Below the pieces are notes generated by a model. The model saw only the letters and a program-made list of their open reading frames with translations. It searched no databases and was not told where the DNA came from. 5,952 nucleotides of DNA, taken from the NCBI GenBank assembly GCA_937922175.1, contig CAKZUU010000151.1, forward strand, positions 1 to 5,952, given 5' to 3'. The DNA comes from an uncultured Gemmataceae bacterium. GTDB lineage: Bacteria > Planctomycetota > Planctomycetia > Gemmatales > Gemmataceae. Within the stretch, counting starts at the first letter, position 1. Each line of letters starts with the position of its first letter. The position numbers and the translations under genes were made by a program. Of the stretch, positions 1-4,993 are shown one piece after another.

Positions 1-480
1 ATCGCCCTGGGCCACCGAACCGGCAAAAATGCGGATTGTCTTGGCACCGAGGATGCTACCTCGCTCGATCCATTGTTTGACCGACTGGATTTCCTTTCGC
101 AACGCCTCGTCGGAGGGCTTGCAGAAGTCGTTTCCGACTGCCGTGCCGCTGATGTCTAGCCCCAAGCGGGTGCAGCGAGCGCGGAACGCGGTAAGAGCTT
201 CAGGGGAAGTGTCCGCGAAGTAGTACGAAGTCGGTTCGATGGCTTCGAGATTCTGCTCAACGGCGAATTCCGCGAATGTCTCCATGCTCATCGTGGGTGC
301 ACGTCCCTCACGCAAAGCCATGTGCCGATGAAAACTGTAAGCCGCCAGGCTGAGCTTGATGAGCGGCGGCCCGATGCGACGAATTGGCTCGATGGCCGCG
401 GTGTGGCCGACATTCATCGCCGTGCCCGCCATCGCCCCCAAACCGGCCGCCAAAAAACTTCGCCGTGATATCTCGTTCAT
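1..480 (-). CDS. Tat-exported TIM-barrel sugar isomerase/epimerase-like protein, C-terminus outside window
   Basis: Partial gene: 160 codons are open from the ATG at 480-478 to the left edge, so the C-terminal part is missing. The N-terminus reads MNEISRRSFLAAG, a twin-arginine motif (R6-R7) followed by a small-residue segment to about residue 29, which predicts export of a folded protein by the Tat system. The mature part begins with IKLSLAAYSF (41-50), then LEAIEPTSYYF (79-88 region), LGLDISGTAVG (107-116) and GAKTIRIFAG (145-154). These are spaced like the first four beta strands of a xylose isomerase-like (AP-endonuclease 2 fold) TIM barrel. The start is supported by GGAGGGG at 489-495, 8 nt upstream. 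The gene lies 24 nt after the secreted esterase on the same strand, so the two are probably cotranscribed. The family includes isomerases, epimerases and proteins of unknown activity. The substrate cannot be named and the later metal-binding residues lie outside the window. Confidence 0.88.
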   Translation of the reverse strand, partial: MNEISRRSFLAAGLGAMAGTAMNVGHTAAIEPIRRIGPPLIKLSLAAYSFHRHMALREGRAPTMSMETFAEFAVEQNLEAIEPTSYYFADTSPEALTAFRARCTRLGLDISGTAVGNDFCKPSDEALRKEIQSVKQWIERGSILGAKTIRIFAGSVAQGD

Positions 481-504
481 CTTCGTTTCCCCTCCGAAGA
501 CACT

Positions 505-1446
505 TTATTTCCCCGAACGGTTGACCGAGGGAGCGGGCCCGGGCATTTGCCATTCGCTGTGACGTGCTACGAACTCCAGGATCCGTTGGCGTGTCGGATC
601 GTTCTCCTCCGACAACTTCACCAGGATCGAGATGTGATTTCGATGCGGCACCTTGACGCATTCCGACTCGCAACCGTGTTTCTTCAACACCTCGTTCATC
701 TCTTCCGCCATGCGGCCCAAAAGAGGCAAGTCGTTGTCCGCGTACACGAGGAGAAACGGCGGACATCCACGACGGACATGATTGATCGGCGACGCGTTCT
801 TCCCCTCGTCTCGACCCGGGCCGAAGGTCTTGCGAAACATCGGCAAGGCAGGATAGATCTGATGCACTCCACTAATGGCGATGACCCCGCGGATGTCAGA
901 AATTGTTCGTTTCTCCTTTTTGAGATACGTCTCATCCGTTGCCAGCAGCGCGGCAAGATGCCCTCCGGCCGAATGCCCCAAGACAAACACGCGATCGCGC
1001 CGCCCCCCGTACTCGCCAACGTTTTCGACGACCCAAGCGAAGGCCGCGGCGACGTCTCGGATATGTTCCGGATGCTGAACCTGGGGTGTCAAGCGATAAT
1101 TCGGAATGACGCATCCTAACCCCAGACGGGCAAAAAGCTCACCCAGTCGCGGATATTCCTCTTTGCTCCCGCTTTTCCACGATCCTCCGTGAACAAACAG
1201 GACCACCGGGAATCCTTGTTTTCCCTTCGGCAGGTACAAATCTAATTTGTGCCGCACGGCGTCCGCATCGTCCCCTCGACGGTAGGGCAAGTTGCGGATC
1301 ACCTCTACCCCGGCGAACGGGGACATTGAAGCCGACGTCGTCCCCGTGAAATCAGGTTCCGAGGCAAAAAGAGGCCCGATGGTGAAGAGCGGGAGGAAAA
1401 CCCCGCTGAGAAAACCTGGGTAAAACATCGGCGACACGAAACGCAT
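505..1446 (-). CDS. Secreted alpha/beta-hydrolase, BD-FAE/carboxylesterase type
   Basis: A 313-residue serine hydrolase. Residues 1-28 form a hydrophobic signal peptide ending in a LFA-S type cleavage site, so the enzyme should be periplasmic or secreted. The fold is marked by the oxyanion motif HGGSW (86-90) and the nucleophile elbow GHSAGG (157-162, Ser159). The likely acid is Asp239 in YADND (Asp237 is the alternative), and the catalytic His is His271 in RNHISI. This arrangement is typical of the BD-FAE, carboxylesterase and kynurenine formamidase group, which cleaves small ester or amide bonds. The exact substrate is not visible. The reading frame stays open upstream to 1764, but that extension would run antisense through the start of the intact nitrilase gene. 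The ATG at 1446 is preferred because it begins the signal peptide and has GGAG 7 nt upstream. The TIM-barrel gene follows after 24 nt, suggesting one operon. Confidence 0.9.
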   Translation of the reverse strand: MRFVSPMFYPGFLSGVFLPLFTIGPLFASEPDFTGTTSASMSPFAGVEVIRNLPYRRGDDADAVRHKLDLYLPKGKQGFPVVLFVHGGSWKSGSKEEYPRLGELFARLGLGCVIPNYRLTPQVQHPEHIRDVAAAFAWVVENVGEYGGRRDRVFVLGHSAGGHLAALLATDETYLKKEKRTISDIRGVIAISGVHQIYPALPMFRKTFGPGRDEGKNASPINHVRRGCPPFLLVYADNDLPLLGRMAEEMNEVLKKHGCESECVKVPHRNHISILVKLSEENDPTRQRILEFVARHSEWQMPGPAPSVNRSGK

Positions 1447-1521
1447 TCGCCAACTCCAATCGTTGTCGCATATCATAGTCACGGAACCGATGCAGCCCCC
1501 ATTGTACCGATCAGGTTGCCT
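1447..1521. promoter_or_regulatory. Shared divergent control region between esterase and nitrilase genes
   Basis: These 75 bp separate two genes that start in opposite directions, so both promoters should lie in or near this interval. No convincing sigma-70 pair is seen. TATGAT-like and TACAAT-like hexamers occur on the minus strand (TACAAT at 1506-1501) but lack a good -35 box at normal spacing. The hexamer ACCGAT occurs twice in the same orientation, at 1486-1491 and 1506-1511. The offset is exactly 20 bp, about two helical turns, and could fit a regulator site, but this is inference from the spacing only. Confidence 0.4.
1454..1457 (-). promoter_or_regulatory. Ribosome binding site deciding the esterase start
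   Basis: GGAG on the minus strand, 7 nt before the ATG at 1446. The alternative in-frame ATG at 1476 has no comparable purine-rich element upstream, and it would put hydrophilic residues ahead of the signal peptide. The short start is therefore favoured. Confidence 0.6.
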
Positions 1522-2364
1522 ATGAACCCTCGCAAAATCGCTGCCATTCAAATGAATTGCCTCTTGGGAGACGTTCCGGAAAACCTCCGTCGCATCCTGG
1601 AGCGACTCGAAATGGTGGCACGAATGGGGGTCCACTTGGCTATCTTCCCGGAGTGTACGCTCAGTGGCTACGCTTTCGACAGCTTGCCGGAAGCGCGTGC
1701 GGCCTCTGAGCCGATCCCAGGGCCGAGTGTCGATAAAATTGCAAAGGCGTGTCAACGTCTGCAACTATGGACCGTCGTGGGTTTGTTGGAGTCTGACGGC
1801 GACGGCGTTTACAATTCAGCCGTTTTGGTCGGACCTGCCGGCGTTCACGCCAAGTACCGCAAGATTCATTTGCCCTTCGTTGGTGCCGATCGCTTCACGA
1901 CGCCCGGGGACCAACCGTTCGCCGTGCACGACATCGGCGGAATCCGGATCGGCATGAGCATTTGCTACGATGGGAGTTTCCCCGAGACGACGCGAATTCT
2001 TGCCCTGCTGGGAGCCGACTTAGTGGTCCTGCCGACCAATTGGCCCGCCGGGGCGGAAAGCACGGTGCGGCATCTTGTCCAATGCCGGGCCTTGGAAAAT
2101 CACGTGTACTACGCTGCCGTGAATCGCATCGGTCAAGAGCGGGAAACGAAGTACATCGGCCAAAGCCGCATCGTCGATGTGAATGGCGAACTCCTGTCGT
2201 CAGCTGGCACGGACGAGGAGGCCATTCTCACCGCGGACCTGGACGTGAATCGTCCGCGAAACAAACAGGTCGTCCGTATCCCCGGGAAGTTCATCCTCCA
2301 CCGGATGAACGACCGTCGGCCCGAGATGTACGGCCCGTTAGTCGCACCCAAAACTCCCGCCTGA
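1522..2364 (+). CDS. Nitrilase-superfamily carbon-nitrogen hydrolase (amidohydrolase)
   Basis: A 280-residue cytoplasmic enzyme of the carbon-nitrogen hydrolase family (PF00795 fold), which cleaves non-peptide C-N bonds such as amides, omega-amides or carbamoyl groups through a cysteine thioester. The triad is intact: Glu44 in FPECTLSGY, Lys114 in YRKIHLP and Cys148 in GMSICYDGSFPE. Further family marks are VLPTNWP (169-175), CRALENHVY (188-196) and GQSRIVDVNGEL (213-223). There is no signal peptide. The length matches single-domain members. The ATG at 1522 is preferred because AGG (1513-1515) lies 6 nt upstream. A TTG two codons earlier would leave no spacing to that AGG. The gene is alone on the plus strand, divergent from the esterase and convergent with the UxaB-like gene, so it is probably a single transcript. 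The strands suggest the general amidase/predicted amidohydrolase branch, and the substrate cannot be called. Confidence 0.93.
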   Translation: MNPRKIAAIQMNCLLGDVPENLRRILERLEMVARMGVHLAIFPECTLSGYAFDSLPEARAASEPIPGPSVDKIAKACQRLQLWTVVGLLESDGDGVYNSAVLVGPAGVHAKYRKIHLPFVGADRFTTPGDQPFAVHDIGGIRIGMSICYDGSFPETTRILALLGADLVVLPTNWPAGAESTVRHLVQCRALENHVYYAAVNRIGQERETKYIGQSRIVDVNGELLSSAGTDEEAILTADLDVNRPRNKQVVRIPGKFILHRMNDRRPEMYGPLVAPKTPA

Positions 2365-2367
2365 CTT

Positions 2368-2399
2368 CGACCATCGCGGTCGGCTTGCCAGGTCGATGG
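2368..2399. terminator. Weak hairpin between convergent genes, possible bidirectional terminator
   Basis: The 51-bp gap between the stops of the nitrilase gene and the UxaB-like gene contains two mutually exclusive inverted repeats. One is CGACC/GGTCG with a 5-nt loop (2368-2382). The other is CCATCG/CGATGG with a 17-nt loop (2371-2376 and 2394-2399). Neither is followed by a clear T-run on either strand. The position suits termination of both transcripts, but the structure is too weak to call firmly. Confidence 0.22.
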
Positions 2400-2415
2400 C
2401 GCTCTCCGTTCGACT

Positions 2416-3531
2416 TTATTCGATCCCGTTTTCGCGCAAGACCTCCGAGAGCAACTCGGGCTCCCGGCTGAAACGTTCCCGATACTCGTCCCTGGTGGGC
2501 ACGAGACGAATGCGGACCTTGGCATCATGGTTCTTGAGAATGTCCGCGATTTTGTGCGCTAGAAACGGATTGCGAAAACGGGTCAGGGTCTCGCGGGCAA
2601 AACCTTCCGCATCGCTCACCCGATCGACCAAGGTGGGGACGATCTCCTGCAACAGCAGCCGCTCGAGCCAATCACTCAGCGAACGATCCTGCATCGCCTG
2701 CAAAACCGTCGTGTGACCTCGATGACGGGCCTTCGTCACTAATGCCGTGTGCGCTCCATTCAGAATGCGGACCTTCCGCAAGAAATAGGGGCGAATGTCC
2801 GAGGCCCGCACGATATTCGGATGCTCGATGAACCGATCGGCTCGCGGTTTCACTTGCAACGCCCACAAGGCATACGGCTCCGCCATCACCAGTAACGGGT
2901 CTTTCTCCGACAACGGGTGGTCCGACGGCGCCTCGACGACAATGCGATCCACGAGAGAGTTCAGCCATACGCATTGCTCCCGCACCCAGTCGCTAAAGTC
3001 CGTTGAAAGACCCCATCGGTCAGCAAGCTGGCAGACGATCCCGCAGAGTTCGTCCGCTTGATCGTCACGCAATTCGCAGGGCATCAGTGTCAAACCCGGT
3101 CGCCCCGCTTGAAATCGAGCGTGTAGGAGATGCGTCAGTTTGGCCGGGAAAGATTTTGGCGACTCTCGCGCGTCGTTTGTGTCAAGTTCATATCCTTTCT
3201 CGGTCGTATTCGACACAACAAATCGCAAGTCCGGTGAACAGGCGACCCGCACCAGCTCCTCCCCGTCTCGCGAAACGGCCAGACAACGACTCACCGACGC
3301 AACCTCATCACGGCGAACGATCTGGCTTCCTTGCAACCCTCGTACGGCAACGTGGAAAATTCCCCGCGATGCGTTGATTTGGTCGGCCACTTCGAATCCG
3401 GTCGATTGGACGACGACCACCGAACCGATTTCCTGCCCGCCCACTTGAGCCTCGTGGACGAATCGATCCACAAAGGCCCGCAAAAAACGCCCCGTCCCAA
3501 ATTGCAGGATCGTCTCCGGGAAACGGCTCAT
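2416..3531 (-). CDS. Tagaturonate reductase/UxaB-like polyol dehydrogenase, short C-terminus
   Basis: A 371-residue member of the polyol-specific long-chain (mannitol) dehydrogenase family, closest by eye to tagaturonate reductase (altronate oxidoreductase, UxaB). That enzyme interconverts tagaturonate and altronate with NAD(H) in hexuronate breakdown. The N-terminus ETILQFGTGRFLRAFVD (6-22) carries the nucleotide-binding glycines. It is followed by RFVVSNTTEKGY (103-114), LMPCEL (149-154) and NSLVDRIV (191-198). The catalytic pattern Lys-x4-Asn-x2-His is present in KVRILNGAHT, as Lys253, Asn258 and His261. RFRNPFL and VRIRLVPTRDEY near the end also match UxaB. The protein then stops, about 100 residues earlier than the E. 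coli enzyme. The start at 3531 is chosen over ATGs at 3540 and 3609 because GGAGGT lies 9 nt upstream of it and the sequence then begins like UxaB. Mannitol or fructuronate specificity remains possible. It follows sthA by 55 nt, so NAD(P)H balance may link the two. Confidence 0.87.
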   Translation of the reverse strand: MSRFPETILQFGTGRFLRAFVDRFVHEAQVGGQEIGSVVVVQSTGFEVADQINASRGIFHVAVRGLQGSQIVRRDEVASVSRCLAVSRDGEELVRVACSPDLRFVVSNTTEKGYELDTNDARESPKSFPAKLTHLLHARFQAGRPGLTLMPCELRDDQADELCGIVCQLADRWGLSTDFSDWVREQCVWLNSLVDRIVVEAPSDHPLSEKDPLLVMAEPYALWALQVKPRADRFIEHPNIVRASDIRPYFLRKVRILNGAHTALVTKARHRGHTTVLQAMQDRSLSDWLERLLLQEIVPTLVDRVSDAEGFARETLTRFRNPFLAHKIADILKNHDAKVRIRLVPTRDEYRERFSREPELLSEVLRENGIE

Positions 3532-3540
3532 CGACCACAT

Positions 3541-3546
3541 ACCTCC
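3541..3546 (-). promoter_or_regulatory. Ribosome binding site deciding the start of the UxaB-like gene
   Basis: GGAGGT on the minus strand ends directly against the ATG at 3540 and 9 nt before the ATG at 3531. Only the second spacing allows normal initiation, so the 371-residue product is preferred. The 397-residue form from 3609 would overlap the sthA stop. Confidence 0.7.
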
Positions 3547-3560
3547 GGCGCTCGGCACTC

Positions 3561-3584
3561 GGACCGTCTCCCGCACGACGGGCC
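3561..3584 (-). other. Imperfect intercistronic hairpin between sthA and the UxaB-like gene
   Basis: Eight-base arms (GGACCGTC at 3561-3568 and GACGGGCC at 3577-3584, plus-strand reading) pair with one mismatch around an 8-nt loop, starting just after the sthA stop. There is no T-run. It could stabilise or process the message or be chance in GC-rich DNA. Confidence 0.25.
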
Positions 3585-3586
3585 CT

Positions 3587-4993
3587 TCAAAACAGGCGAT
3601 TGTAACCATTCAACGCGGCGACACGGTAAGCCTCGGCCATCGTAGGATAATTAAAGGTTGTATTGATGAAGTACATCAATGTATTCGCAGGACCTTTCTG
3701 ATTCAGAATGGCCTGGCCGATGTGAATAATCTCGGATGCGTTCGCCCCGAAACAGTGAATCCCCAACACTTCCAGAGTCTCACGATGAAAAAGTATTTTT
3801 AACATCCCGACCGTTTGCCCTGTGATCATCGCTCGCGCGAGGTGCTTATATTGTGCATGTCCGATTTCGTAGGGGACCTTGGCGGCCGTCAGGTCTCGCT
3901 CCGTTTTGCCCACCGAGCTGATCTCAGGACTGGTGTAGATACCTGTCGGAATGTTTCGCACCATTTCGCGGTCTGGTTTGCCGAGAATGTGAGCCGCTGC
4001 GTAGCGACCCTGGACATATGCCGCACTTGCCAACGAGGGAAACCCAATGACGTCGCCCACTGCATAGATATGAGGTACCTCTGTCTGAAAATCCTCATTG
4101 ACCTTCAGCAACCCGCGGCTGTCTGCTTGCAGCCCCACATTCTCGAGAGATAGTCGATCTGTATTCCCGGTCCGACCATTCGCCCACAGGAGCACATCCG
4201 TCTTGATTTGCTTTCCCGATTTTAAGTGCAGCACGATGCCGTCATTCAAGTACTCGACATGGTGATATTCCTCATTGTGGCGGATCACAATTCCTTGATC
4301 GCGCATATGGTAGCTGAGCGCATCAATGATTTCGTCGTCGAGAAACTCCAATAGTTTTGACCGAGTGTTCACCAGATTCACTTTGACATTGAGATTGCGA
4401 AACATCGAAGCATATTCACAACCAATGACACCCGCTCCGTACACCGTCATCGATTGGGGAGTTCGATCCAAGGTTAGGATCTTATCACTGTCAAACACCC
4501 GAGGATGTGAGAAATCCACGTCCGTTGGATGATAGGGGCGCGAGCCGGTGGCGATGATAAAATGGTCGGCTGTCAACCGCTCCCGGGCACCCGTGGGTTC
4601 CTCCACCTCGATCGTATGTCGGTCCAGGAACCGGGCATGACCGTGCCTCATCACCACGCCGTTTCGCTCATAATAGGTCCGCCGCATCTCGACGTGGCGG
4701 TCGATGACCGACGCGGCTGATTTTCGCAGTTGCGGCAACGAGACTTGCATCATGAGGTCGGTCGTCCGCAGAACCGGATTACGATTGGCCTCGGCGACTT
4801 GAAAGATCGCATGTCGAAGCGACTTGCTCGGCAGGGTTCCAAAATGAGTCGCCGCCCCTCCAATGCGGTGATAGCGCTCGATCACGGCGACACGACGGCC
4901 ATTCTTGGCCAGATGCATGGCCGATCCCTCGCCACCTGGACCGCTGCCGATAATGATCACATCGAATGAAGAGTCAGTCCGCGCCGTCACCAC
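3587..4993 (-). CDS. sthA: Soluble pyridine nucleotide transhydrogenase (Si-specific)
   Basis: A 468-residue flavoprotein of the disulfide-reductase fold that moves hydride between NAD(H) and NADP(H) in the cytoplasm, usually to use up excess NADPH. It resembles E. coli SthA along its full length. The FAD motif is GSGPGGEGS (16-24), then VIERYHRIGG (38-46). SRPYHPTDVDF (151-161) follows, then the second dinucleotide motif GAGVIGCEYAS (186-196). YAVGDVIGFPSLASAAY (310-326) is the second FAD contact, and FNYPTMAEAYRVAALNG (447-463) closes the dimerisation domain. As expected for a transhydrogenase there is no redox disulfide: the region reads GGAATHFGTLPSK (45-57), lacking both cysteines. The start is one of two adjacent GTG codons, 4993 (given) or 4990. 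GGAGG at 4998-5002 is 4 or 7 nt upstream, which mildly favours 4990. The gene overlaps the end of the EboE-like gene, implying translational coupling. The UxaB-like NAD-dependent dehydrogenase follows. Confidence 0.95.
   Translation of the reverse strand: MVTARTDSSFDVIIIGSGPGGEGSAMHLAKNGRRVAVIERYHRIGGAATHFGTLPSKSLRHAIFQVAEANRNPVLRTTDLMMQVSLPQLRKSAASVIDRHVEMRRTYYERNGVVMRHGHARFLDRHTIEVEEPTGARERLTADHFIIATGSRPYHPTDVDFSHPRVFDSDKILTLDRTPQSMTVYGAGVIGCEYASMFRNLNVKVNLVNTRSKLLEFLDDEIIDALSYHMRDQGIVIRHNEEYHHVEYLNDGIVLHLKSGKQIKTDVLLWANGRTGNTDRLSLENVGLQADSRGLLKVNEDFQTEVPHIYAVGDVIGFPSLASAAYVQGRYAAAHILGKPDREMVRNIPTGIYTSPEISSVGKTERDLTAAKVPYEIGHAQYKHLARAMITGQTVGMLKILFHRETLEVLGIHCFGANASEIIHIGQAILNQKGPANTLMYFINTTFNYPTMAEAYRVAALNGYNRLF

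Noticed and set aside
308..766. 152-codon minus-strand open frame spanning the junction of the first two genes
   Set aside because: It is the alternate frame of two well-supported genes, and its Arg/Gly-rich composition is typical of a shadow frame.
547..1119. 190-codon plus-strand open frame
   Set aside because: It is antisense to the esterase, has no recognisable motif, and is explained by the codon bias of the real gene.
1516..1521. TTG at 1516 as the nitrilase start
   Set aside because: The AGG element directly abuts the TTG, whereas it is correctly spaced for the ATG at 1522.
1447..1764. N-terminal extension of the esterase reading frame up to an ATG at 1764
   Set aside because: It runs antisense through the first 240 bases of the intact nitrilase gene, encodes no recognisable domain, and would bury the signal peptide that starts at 1446.
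1962..2471. 169-codon plus-strand open frame
   Set aside because: It overlaps the nitrilase gene in another frame and is Arg/Pro-rich without motifs.
2133..2528. Minus-strand open frame downstream of the UxaB-like gene, considered as its missing C-terminus after a frameshift
   Set aside because: It does not resemble the helical UxaB C-terminus, and it lies antisense to the conserved end of the nitrilase gene.
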